From Parasponia andersonii (taxonomy: Eukaryota; Streptophyta; Magnoliopsida; Rosales; Cannabaceae), in assembly GCA_002914805.1 (NCBI GenBank), contig JXTB01000583.1:1-64000 (forward strand): a stretch of DNA of 64,000 nt, read 5' to 3'. Positions 39,131 through 51,020 of the stretch are shown here, one piece after another; within the stretch, counting starts at the first letter, position 1; the number at the start of each line of letters is the position of its first letter. The position numbers and the translations under genes were made by a program. Under the pieces are notes generated by a model that worked only from the letters and a program-made list of their open reading frames with translations, searched no databases and was not told where the DNA came from.

Positions 39131-42100
39131 TAATCAAACACATATAATAAACCATATGTTTATATCATATTTGAGATTTGTCAATAGTTAGCTATATTTC
39201 ATTCTCTAATTGGTGTTGAATTGTTGATCAAGCTCGAAATTTCTCACTATAATGGACTTTCATGGCCGAAAGAATGTTCCAATGTACAGTTAATTAGAAA
39301 TTAACAAATAAGGTAATATATGTATATGTGTATATATATATATATATCTAGTACTATTTGTGGGACTACAAATTCCAAGTAGTTTTCCGTGAGGCCTCCA
39401 AGGTGCAAAATGTGATCAATTAATCTAGAAGTCCACGATGATCACCTACTTCACGTGGGCGCGTCGTGACTATCCTCGTCAGCACTCAGCATTTCCTCCA
39501 TCAAAAACATTGAACTCAGCTAAGAAGATTGGTATTTTAATGTCAAGTTGTTCATGTGGTTAACCAGTTTTATTTTATTGGTCATTTGAGTTTGCTTAAA
39601 CTCACTTTCCAAGAGTTCATCCCACTTCTTGCCGTTTTTGGAAACTCAACGAGAGAGAACCCCACCTTTATCGTAAATTATTTATTGTTATCACCCATAA
39701 TCGAAGCAAAATCTTGGTCTACTAAACCACTTTTACCGAGCATTCTTTTTGCATTTACAAAACAAGGTACAATTATTTCTATTCCAAATTTTGTTTACGG
39801 AAATATAAATAATATCTAGTACTGAGTTTCCATATCCTTTCCCGGCTTCCAATTCATCTCAGGGGATAATATTAGTTTTTGTTAATCAAGACTTTTATAG
39901 AGGAAAAACAATACAATAGTTAATCACACTTTTAATAATTATATGTACATTTCTAATTAGCCAGTGATCATCAGAACAGTCTTTGCGAATAAAAGTGAAG
40001 CAATTTTGTGACCGGAAGAATTAGTCAGTCCAAAAACCGTTTTGGGGGAGGAGCGAGTATTTCAATATATCTTTATATTTGGTATTATTTTAATATTCGT
40101 AATTATCTTAGAAATCAAATCTTTTTAAATAAAGGTCATCTTAAAATTACCAAAATATATAAATTTTAAATGATCTATCGTCTAAAACTCACCCTATAAA
40201 AACGAAACAAACAAAAATATGACATCTTAGGAATCATAACAAATTATTTTATTTTATACTAACAAATTTTATTATTTTATAAGAAATTTAATTTTTTAAT
40301 TTTAATTTAAGCATATTCCTGTGCGCAATCAAACACAATTATCTAACATCCTAAGAATTATAGAAAAAATTATTGTGTGCAACTAAACATAATTATTTTG
40401 GATATCAGACAATCATATCACTATCTTCAGCATTCCTATTAATCCGAAAATTGGATACTTTATATCAAATGCCGAGTGTGTTTGTAGTCCGATGACATAG
40501 TGTGTAATTAAGAGTGTCATTCCTTTTCCAGATTAGCATTAAAGGTTCCGTAGCTTTTTTTTTTTTTTTGCCACTTTTTTTTTTTTTTTAATTATGTTTA
40601 TTTGTAATATGCCTTTAAAGTCATTTATATTTTTTTTTTAGTTTAAAAAACTTACGATGAATTTATCCTCATTCTTAATTTTTTTGCAATGCATACGATA
40701 ATTTTATATTGCATTATTGTCCAATATGCAACTAATTTTTGTTCAATCAATTATTTTTAAATTGCTTCTATTCATGTTTTAATCTTTTTATAATACTAAA
40801 CAATGCTTTTGGATATGAAATAAGTATTTGAGAATAATAAATGCATTTAATATGCTCATTTGGTTAATAATAAAACGAAATATACAACTAAAATGACTAA
40901 AATAAAACTTTTTTAATAGTTTAAGAAACAAAATGACATATTTTAAAGTTTAAAAACCAAAGCGAGATATTTCTCGTAATTTAGGGACCAATAAAGTCAT
41001 TTATCCAAAAATTTTGATATTATAAATTTCAGTGATGCAAAAACATTTAAAATGATCATTCTTAGAAAAACGGAAAAGAAGAAGTTGTTTAGGCACATCA
41101 GGAGTGCCCTGAACACATATAAATGGTAATTATTAAGCCCCGTAGAGTTAGTTTGAGAACGATCTAGCTAATTATTCAGTTCGAATTCCCTTCAATAATT
41201 AAACCACGTATATCATTTTTCTGTGAAAAATAAATAAACAAATAAAGATCGTAGAAAATTGTGATGACCTCTTGGAAGTCTATTGATGATTTGTGTGTCT
41301 GTTTTTCCAATTTTTTTTTTTCTGTCAGGCAAAGATATGAAAAATGGAAAAAGTACAGCATGAGGTTGGTACACCGTATCCGATCACCATTGTAGTCCTC
41401 ATTACATTTTTTTTTTTGTATGAATTTTCTCTACCACACATACATAAGTTTTTTCTTTCATATTGCATTGTAAATGCATGGCTATGTGGATGCCACCCGT
41501 GGTATTGCATGATTTTATGGTTCTTCACTTCACATTGTATATTAGCCTTCACTTTATGATCACTCTAATTATTTTCTCAAAATGCTATAGATTAAACCTC
41601 TAATATTTAATTACAAGAGCAATAATAAATGAACGCAAAACTGAAAACAAAGTAAAACATACACAATTTTGTAATTAATGGTTCAATAATCTCAATCAAA
41701 GAGTTACGTCCATAAACCCCTGTATGTTTTAATTGATCACTAAAATAAATAGAAAGACTACATATTGTGATCTCACACCTCTCGCACTCCACAAAATTGA
41801 TCTCGCACTCAGTCTCTCACTTTCTCTATACCCGTCCCTTTGATATTTTCTATATATAGTACAAGAATTAGAGCAACCTAAAACACATATACGAAGTATC
41901 TAATGCATTCCTGACAAAAATTCGCCAAATACATAAAACCTCTATGTACTTATATTTTATGTGTACAATATATAAAGCCGATCCGCCTTAGAGGCGGTAA
42001 GTGTCCAATATGATTAGGCTCTACACATCTTAATATATAAAACCCTACCTATATTTCATAACCTATGTAGCTCATACTCCTTTATTAATGATTGAACCTT

Positions 42101-42151
42101 TCATACAATTTTCTCTAATATTTGCTTTTCTCTCTTATTAATTATACATAC
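39131..42151. other. AT-rich intergenic spacer
   Basis: AT-rich with T homopolymers near 40556-40589 and TA runs near 39331-39346. Open reading frames at 39556-39819 and 41344-41559 do not resemble known proteins. No RNA gene recognised. Confidence 0.6.
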
Positions 42152-42909
42152 TGTTGGTGACGATTCTTATCAGCTGTTCACGTATTTTCGCTATCCTAGA
42201 GTGCTTTTGACTTTAGGTCGGATCGAAGAGGTGGGGATGGCCACCTGCAAAGACTCTCCGATACTTCAGTCAGATGTTTATCCCTGAGACTGAGTAGCAA
42301 AGATTAAGTTTTTCTTTTGCTTATCGATTTTTTTCTATCTTTCTCTGTATATATCCTCAGGGGAGGCATGACTCATACATATATAGTACTGGAACTGAGA
42401 GCTTTCTGGCTCTCAATCCCATGATCGAGTACCTTTTCTCATCATGACTTACTCCAGAAATCACGGGCCGTGGTTACCGTGACTTCCCTTGCATCTTCAT
42501 GACATGCTTTCCACTGTCCCCTATGGCTCGAGCCTGTCGGGGACTAGATTTTGACAAACCGCCGTTCTGTCAAGACGGTTTGCCCAATGTGTACACCTAC
42601 CCAAGATCACATTAAATGCCCTGTCTGGGTCTGGAGCAGTGCGCTGCCTCCCACGGTCTTCTGACGGAAGACCTTCGAGACTCTTGACCCCCAGCTATCG
42701 AGGTAAGAATTGGACTAGGCCGAACTCGTCGAGGGTCTGGGATGGATTCGGTCCCGGCCTCCGACAACCCATGGGCCCATATGGTATCACATGCGACTCA
42801 CGTGACTTTTAAGCAGTCATTCTGGACATGTGTCGGATGGTGTGCCCCCCTGTGACTTGTTATATCACTTAATCGTCTATGTGGTACATGATCTAGAAAC
42901 GGACCCACA
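42152..42909 (-). mobile_element. GC-rich island, LTR-like (possible solo LTR)
   Basis: A 0.76-kb block far richer in G and C than its surroundings. On the minus strand it would start TGTGGGTCCG and end CACCAACA, which suits the TG...CA ends of an LTR, and its text resembles GC-rich LTRs common in dicots. It includes a hairpin-like inverted repeat (AAACCG...CGGTTT, 42557-42588). No 5-bp target duplication matches at these edges and it has no open reading frame of note, so the identification is tentative. Confidence 0.45.
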
Positions 42910-45022
42910 ATAATATATTGCGTAGTTTAGTTGTACTTGGTTTTTATTTTATAGTACATTGACACATATTTGAAGTCCTTTCAATCGAAAATAAAATTCT
43001 AGAAAATTATAGAATCTCAGGTCCAAGAAAATAACATTTTCTAGAATTAAAACTTAGAGCAACAAATTTAAACTCAAATTTATATCTTTGAGTTGTTCTA
43101 AAACCAAATTAGAGCATGTCAATTTCAGTTGTAATTGTGATTGGACATGAAGATATAGAACAGTGACACTAAAGCAAATTCACCCACACAATTCCTTAGG
43201 ATCTAGTACTCCTTCAAGCAAGTTACCGAACCTTCTGAAACTTTCAGTGATTACATCTTGATATTGACTATACTTGAAAATGATGGGCTCTTTTCTTTTG
43301 TACACTAGGCAAAATATTATGCAACCTAATAATGATTGGTTATTACTAGGGGTCCTTGCAGAAACCATAGATATGTAGTGGGCATGATCTATCCCTCTCA
43401 ATGTGTATTTTATTGGTTACCTGTGGCTATCTGCCAAAGAGGAATGAACTATTTTGGTACTTTGACTATTTTGTTCTTTTCCTAAGGTTCTTTAATACCT
43501 AGTTTAGTCTTAAATGTTCTTAGACCGCTAGTTAGTTTCTTAATTATGATTAATAGATCCCAGAAACTGTTTTATAAGTGTTCTTAATTATTAATAAGTT
43601 GTTGCATCGTCTGACTATGCACGTTTAATTGAATTACAGGATTCATTCACCTAATCCTCTCCTAATATTACTGATAGTAAAATACAGAACAATGATGGGT
43701 ATTCTGACTTGAATAGTGAATCAATAAATTAACGGATACTTAAAACTATAGAGTATTTTGAAGTAGAACTACACTATTTAAAATATGATTTAAAATATCA
43801 ATTCGACACATCAACTTATTTTAGACTTTGATACGTTATTTTATGTTACTAACATTACTCATTGTTATGGAATAACGAATGATAATGAATGATAATAAGC
43901 AATAAAAAAGCAAACAACATAGATTTATTGTGAAAAATTCTAAATGGAAAAAAAATTCACAAATAAAGGAGAAAATATCATTACGTCGAAAATAGGGTAC
44001 AAGAGTTGAGTTTTTTACTGGCAAAACTAAGTATATAAAACCCTAGAAATATATATGTATGAACAAAACACTGATTCTTATCAGCCTCGTCCCTTTACAA
44101 TCACTACAAATCTCTAAAAATTTCTCGTAATTACAAAATTATTATATATATCGTATTACGACATGAAACATGTCGGGTTAGACTAAATAGAATTCGAATC
44201 AACGTACTCTAACACGCATTTTACTTGATTACTAAATCATAATATAGAACTAGAAGAAATTAATTGGTGACCAGATTACACATGTAGTGATTTGAATACG
44301 GTTACACATTGAGTTGACTTTAGCTAGTTAGTCTTTGTAGGGCATTGTAGTTGTACTTGTAGGAACCCACTGAAAAGAGAAGAGGCTGGCTCTCCCATGT
44401 GCCCTAGTACTCCAAAAAATTTAAAGTGTAGTAAAAAAAAAAAAAGTTAGAAAAGCACCCCTTCTGGCCGAAACCATTTGCTAACATACGTATATGATAC
44501 ACAGTATGGGTACGTAGCTGGTTTGCTGATCGCAAGTGGCCAGTGATCAACACCTAAAAGTTTGAAAGACGATTTACAAAACCAAGACCAAAAAGAAGAC
44601 CCATCTTCTAAAGGTTGTGAATATCGTTTCTACTCTCTTCAATAAAAAAATTGAAATATTTTTTTCTTCTAATTATTAGTCATCCTCCGGTAATATCGGT
44701 CATTTAAAGTGATTAACAGCGCATTTTTATTGGCCAAATTAATACCTATACATAGGTAAAAAAAAAAAAAGATACCTGTTGGTGCCCATATATATATATA
44801 CACGCTCGATATTAAGAACATTACAATAGACTTTTCTTTCAGTCACCACATATGTAACAATAATAACACTACGACAGAATTGTAGTGTAAATGACACAAA
44901 AATTTATTAATATAATATGCAAAATCAAATAAAATATGTATATAGTGTTACTTTTGTGGGTTAGAATCTAATTTATTTATGTAATAAACAAAAGAAGGCG
45001 GTTATCATTCGAGAATTCAAGA
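42910..45022. other. AT-rich intergenic spacer upstream of YUC3
   Basis: AT-rich sequence. A minus-strand open reading frame at 43180-43401 resembles nothing I recognise. TA run at 44794-44803 and A run at 44759-44771. No gene or transposon supported. Confidence 0.55.
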
Positions 45023-45332
45023 CACACTCTCTCTCTCTCTATCAAAGCTATCGATTTGAAATCCCCAACCACGTGCTACTCTCATGGTCAAGACCCTCTC
45101 CTTATTTAAACCCCTCCATCCCTTCTTTCCCCCTCCACAAATCAAATTCAAAACAGAATCACTTCCTTCTATTCCCAACCTCAATTATCTCAATACCCCA
45201 TTTTTTCACAACACTTCAAAATTGTAACCAAAACACCTCATAGCCTCTCTTCATCAACATATTCCTTTTCTCCAATTCTCTCCTTTTCATATCCTCCTAC
45301 TACTCCAAAAGACAAAAAAGCCCTTCTCAACA

Positions 45333-45367
<35 letters not shown>
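45023..45367 (+). promoter_or_regulatory. Core promoter and 5' UTR of the YUC3-like gene, with G-box and ATT microsatellite
   Basis: CACGTG, a G-box, lies at 45070-45075, about 30 bp before a TATA-like TATTTAAA at 45103-45110. A CT-rich leader follows. An ATT microsatellite of roughly eleven units (about 45335-45368) runs right up to the start codon. G-boxes are bound by bHLH (PIF) and bZIP factors, and PIF control of YUC8 is established in Arabidopsis; binding at this site is inference. Confidence 0.6.
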
Positions 45368-45369
<2 letters not shown>

Positions 45370-47375
45370 GTTGCAACACACTACTTCATGTACTCTTGAC
45401 ATACCATCAATGTTCCACCAAATTCCGGACCACGAAGACTTCTTCTCCCGCCGCTGCATTTGGGTGAACGGTCCGGTCATAGTCGGGGCCGGTCCTTCGG
45501 GCCTAGCCGTGGCAGCCGGCCTCAAACGACAAAGCGTTCCCTTCATAATCCTCGAACGAGCAAACTGCATTGCCTCTCTTTGGCAGCAAAGAACCTACAA
45601 CCGTCTCAAACTTCACCTCCCGAAACAGTTCTGCCAGCTCCCCAACTTCCCATTTCCCGAAAACTTCCCCGAATATCCGACAAAGTACCAATTCATCGAA
45701 TACTTGGAATCCTACGCCAGCCACTTCGACATCAAACCGCAGTTCAATCAAACAGTGGAGTCCGCTAAGTACGATGAGACGTTCGGTTTGTGGCGAGTCA
45801 AGACCACGTCGTCCAGCGGCGCTGATGTCGTCGAGTACTTGTGCCGGTGGCTCGTCGTGGCGACCGGGGAGAATGCGGAGAAAGTTGTGCCAAAGTTTGA
45901 AGGTTTGGAGGAGTTTGGAGGCCATGTTATGCATGCTTGTGACTATAGATCCGGCGAAGGACACCGTGGCAAGCGAGTGCTTGTTGTTGGTTGCGGGAAT
46001 TCGGGCATGGAAGTTTCTCTTGATCTTTGCAATTACAATGCCAGCCCTTCAATGGTGGTTCGGAGCTCGGTAAGTATATCATTAAGGACACTTTTTGAGA
46101 CTTACCGCAGAAAATGATCATTTTTGTTAACACCACCAAATATTTTAACATGAGCCCAACAGTTGATGTGATTAACTTTGATACTAAGTTTGATTAGTAT
46201 ATGGATGAATATTGGATTTTTATATTCTCACAAAGTCGAACTCAGATTTTTGTTTTTTTTTTTTTTTTTATTGTTTTAATGAGCAGGTTCATGTATTGCC
46301 AAGGGAGATTCTTGGGAAGTCAACATTCGAATTAGCAGTTGTGTTGATGAAATGGTTCCCACTTTGGGCTGTGGACAAGATACTGCTGCTTCTGGGTCGA
46401 GCCATTCTTGGAAATCTTGAAAAGTATGGCCTGAAAAGACCTTCTGTTGGACCTTTACAGCTCAAGAACACAGCAGGGAAGACCCCGGTACTTGATATTG
46501 GAGCACTAAAGAAAATAAGATCAGGTGAGATCAAAGTGGTCCCTGGTATCAAGAGGTTCTCTACAGGTAGAGTTGAGCTTGTTGATGGCAAATATCTTGA
46601 GATTGATTCTGTTATTTTGGCAACTGGGTACAGAAGCAATGTCCCTTCATGGCTAAAGGTGATAATTATTTATTTATTTATTGTTAATTATTATTAGTGT
46701 AATTTCTCAAAGTTTTTGTCTTGAATCCATGTGACAGTTATGGAAGTTGGTTTCCCTTTTTATCAAAGGGAATTTGTAATGGTTTGACTTTGGAAGGAAA
46801 TAAGTATATAAATAAAAATGCATGTGGTACTTGAACTCCAACACTATTCTAAGTTTGAAGTTATTCTGTCAAAATGTCATTGTCGATTTTTATCAAAATT
46901 ATCAGTGAGATCTTGGTGGAGGGACTAAAACTGATAAACAAAGTTCAAAGTTCCTGAACTAAATAGGAAATAGGGTCAAAGTTCAGACCACAACATTCAA
47001 TAATAAAGTGAGTCAGCAAGATTTGTTAGATTTGTTTGGTGGTTTTGTTTTGTTTTGTCATTCATTTTTTTTAAAAAAAAAAAAATTAGTACTATTTACA
47101 TGGAAGTGGATAAATGATCTAAAAATGATTTGGGATTTTTGTAACAGGACAATGACTTCTTTTCTGGAGATGGAATCCCAAAGAATCCATTCCCAAATGG
47201 GTGGAAAGGAAAAGCTGGACTTTATGCAGTTGGGTTTACAAGGAGAGGTCTATCTGGGGCATCCTTAGATGCCATTAGTGTGGCACATGACATTGCCAAA
47301 AACTGGAAAGAAGAAACTAAGCAGAAAAGGAAATCTATAGCTTCTAGGCATAGAAGATGCATTTCACATTTCTAA
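45368..47375 (+). CDS. YUC3: YUCCA flavin-containing monooxygenase (indole-3-pyruvate monooxygenase), YUC3 type
   Basis: Converts indole-3-pyruvate to the auxin indole-3-acetic acid with FAD, NADPH and oxygen, the second and rate-limiting step of the TAA/YUC pathway. Three exons, 45368-46069, 46287-46658 and 47148-47375, give 433 residues, normal for the family. Motifs: FAD-binding GAGPSG at residues 40-45, [13 protein letters not shown] in the middle, NADPH-binding GCGNSG at 208-213, and ATGYRSN at 346-352. The sequence [18 protein letters not shown] and the C-terminus RHRRCISHF fit the YUC3/5/7/8/9 clade, and the end matches my memory of Arabidopsis YUC3. A second methionine at residue 15 (45410) could also serve as start; the first was chosen because it is in frame and the leader fits. 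The next gene, HCAR, lies convergently 3.6 kb downstream. No damage seen. Confidence 0.95.
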
Positions 47376-49621
47376 ACAGTAAAAAGTTGATATTGGGACT
47401 TATTCAAGAAGAAAAGTCCAATCTGTTTTTGTTTCTTTTGTATTTTCTGGCTGATCAAACAAAACCCAGATGATCAGTCTGTGTAGAGAAAGAAAATTTA
47501 TACAAAACACAAGGGACATGCAACACAGAAAGGTAGCCCTCTCCTAGACATTATTAGACCAAACCCAAGACTTGGAAAAAATAACTGGCGAAGTATTTTT
47601 GTAAAAGGGAAGATGAGGCTTATTGTTTTTTTTTTAAATCTTTTCCTATTATTATATTCTAATTGGAGTTTTGTATTTGTGACAACTTATTTAAATAATC
47701 CTAGTCAAATGAGAAAGATACTCATTCTATCTCTGCATACACGCATAAAATCTGGTCCAGTTACTCATTAATACCATTGATATGGCCTTTTTTTGGCATC
47801 CCCAATCTGGTCCACCCAAGGGCCCAATAAATATAGTGGACCCCAGGTCCATCATACCCTCAACATCATAAATCTCTCTCTCATTTTTTTTTTTTTTTTT
47901 CCGGCTAATAACGTCACAAATCTCTTCAAAGTGATCAGTGATCACCTTGAGTACTCGTTCGTATAGGGAAAAGGTTTAAGTCTCCTTTGTCTCCATGTTG
48001 CCCTGCACATGGATAGAGCCCACAAAAGAGAAAAGGACTAAGTATTAACACATATAAATCTTATCCTTGGACGGTGCTGGTAACAAATATCCACTATTGA
48101 CAAGGTGAAAAATTGCAACTTCCCAAGTCAATGAATGTAGTGTGCCACATGACTCTTGACACTCGTTACTGCCTTAAGACATGGCTGTTCTTAAAAGAAG
48201 AAGTGTCATAGAAACAACTGAAACAGCTGACCCTGAATTCTATTTTCAAAGTATCTTGAATATTTCTTCTGACACAAATTTCTTAAACTCCTGCAATTCC
48301 TCTGAAAGTGTCGAAAACATATGTTCCAACATTTCCTTTTTCCATGAAAAGGAAGTCCTCAACTTTTTAATCTCCCAAAGCACATTATACTATGTTAACT
48401 CAGAAGTTGAGGTTAGGTTTTATTTCTTCAATATGAAAGTCATGTGGGAAATTGTTATTATTGGTGTTAAATTCCAAGAAGGCCTAAACATGATACCTGC
48501 TACCAAAAACTCACTAATAACAACTAGATATAGCAAGATATTGCCTTTGTTTATTACTCAAAGAAAGTTGACACTAGTGAGCCACAAACCAATTTCCATA
48601 TTATCATTAGTTTGTTTTTTTCCCTCTATAATTTTCCATTTGACATGGGAAAGAAAAAGAAAAACAAATCCTTTTTTTCTCACTGAAAAAGATTAGTTTA
48701 TAAAGACAATCCATATGAGAACCCATGCTGTTTATTCAAACATGCAGATGAAAGGCTGCAATATTTGAATGGGCCATCTAAATATTGCTTCACCACCACA
48801 AACTCCCAAGTCTCAGAAAAAAAAATATATATTTTGGGGATTGGGATAGAGGAGAGCCAATCTCAATCCTAATTCTTTAATGTAGTTTATTCTAGGCAAT
48901 AAGAAACAAAGATTTGATTGCTTATGTAAGTTTCAGCCTACAAAATGAATTCTTCAACTGTACTTTTGTCAAGGGTTTCTATGGCTCTCATAAGAGCTTG
49001 CACCTTTTACTTAAAGAGACATCACTATTACCAAGAGAAGAAAAACACATGGGGGGTGGCTTCGCTCGTTGTTCCTCACCACCAAAACCCAAAAAAGCCC
49101 ATTCCTTGTTGTTCTCTTCTACTGCTGTTTGTGTTACTGTTTTTGGATTATTCCAACCATGGACTTAGCCTCTTCACTCTTCTCTCTCTACATGTGATTA
49201 ACATCAATGCGAGTATCTCAAAGTGAATCTGTGTTGATTTGTGGGTGGTTTCTATGTGCATGCATAGAGTTGTCTTTCAAAAATATAATAAATTATTATT
49301 TTTTATTTGCAAAGAAGCTCTTGGAGAACAGTTAAAAAGATGCTTCAAACTGCTTTGGTTGCATTAAAAACATTAAATATGTTTTGGATTCAAGTATGTT
49401 TTTCATATCAAGTATCAGTTTGTTTGTTCTGTTCTGAAATTAGTTTTCACAAAAACAGACTTTGATTGGTCAGCTCTTTCCTCTTAGGTTTTAGAAATAA
49501 ATATTTGTTTTCAGGGGAAAAAAACAGCTCTTCTTAAGTATTCTTGTCCATAAATTTCCTTCCTTCTTATTTAATAAACAGCAGTGTTCTAGTTACTGTA
49601 GAACTTGAAGTTTGAGTGTTT

Positions 49622-49668
<47 letters not shown>

Positions 49669-51020
49669 TTTTTTTTCTTATTATACGAAAGAGAGTAGTG
49701 TTCTCAAAATAATTTTGAGATACTTAGGCCCTATATTGTATATTTTTAATATATTGGAAACACGTATTGTTCAATCACCTTAACAAGACAACTCGAATCT
49801 AAGATGATGCGGCGATGTTCGGAGATACTATCAAAACACCTAGGATGGTCATTTGGTGGTCAGTATTCATAATAAGTTGTGTTAGAGATTCCATTTATGC
49901 ATCTTTACCTATATCTACAACCTATTGCTGGTACTCAAAACAGAGCAATTGCCTTTTCCAACCAACTATGGTAATTTTTTTTTTTGGCTGGGGAACCAAT
50001 TATGGTACTTGGATCCAAGTACACTAAAACATCTGTACAGTAATTGCAAACAATGATGCGTAAACTCTCCCTATTCCTAGTAATCAACTGATTTTTCAAG
50101 AGAAGCGGGAGGGTGGGAAAACATAATTTGGTTAGCCAAGGGTTTTTTTTGTTTTTTTGTTTTAATTGAAATGATGGTTAACTGAGTTTTATGTCCTAAT
50201 GTAATGTAAGTAAACAAATTGAGTTCCTCAGAACAAAAGATTTCTTCAAGGAGGCAAGCCAAATGTATTACTTCAAAAGTTGTATAGCTTCCAAGGTACT
50301 TGATGCTTAAACAGCACACAAAAATGGGATCGCAATATCTACATATTAAAATTTGCACTCCAGTTTATTATTTCTCTCAAACCTTAAGTAGCATAGACTA
50401 GGAACATGTATGGTTCTGAAATATCTTAAATCGAAGAAATTTTCTACTCGATCTTCAATATACAACCTAGAAGATGTCAAGGATAACATAACTAATAAAC
50501 CGAACTTGAAATTAGTTTTAATCCAACACCTATAATAATCATCACAGATCGTTTATCCTTGCATGTTTTTACATTTTAGTTAACAACTATTTGCAACAAA
50601 AACTTAAACATTTTGACTCAACAAAAACTTTACATTTTGACTCAACAAAAACTTGAACATTTTGACTAACTTCTCTTTGATACTCATGCTTACCAAAAAC
50701 AAAAAATCGACACCAGAAAATTAAATTTTTAGATTACCATATCACAATTGTGTTGCACGTCAAAACATGAAGGAAAAAATTCATTGAAGCTGAGATCAGA
50801 ACATATTGGATATTCCAAAATGATGCATATAACTCCTGTTGCAAAGCCATTGACACTCAAGAAAAGTATTCCCTTTACATGGAGTAATCAAGCATCAAAA
50901 TGTCTCTCTTCGTGGTTGGTTGCTAGTACATAATATTTTCAGAATGGAGTAGAAATGTGTACAAAACTCTACATACATGGAAGTTCCAAGCTATCACCTG
51001 CATTTCTTAGTCAACCGCCA
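47376..51020. other. Convergent spacer between YUC3 and HCAR
   Basis: Contains the probable 3' UTRs of both genes. A plus-strand open reading frame of 171 codons (48181-48696) and overlapping small frames at 48914-49226, one with a hydrophobic stretch, resemble nothing I know. A CT run lies at 49625-49660, followed by a T run. Three copies of a 25-bp unit (aaaacttnaacattttgact) lie at about 50594-50673. Confidence 0.5.

Noticed and set aside
43180-43401. Minus-strand 73-codon frame with non-random looking residues
   Set aside because: No family recognised, short, and flanked by AT-rich DNA; too weak to call a gene or a transposon piece.
45503-45964. Minus-strand 153-codon frame and two plus-strand frames at 45460-46073
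   Set aside because: Shadows of YUC3 exon 1 in other frames.
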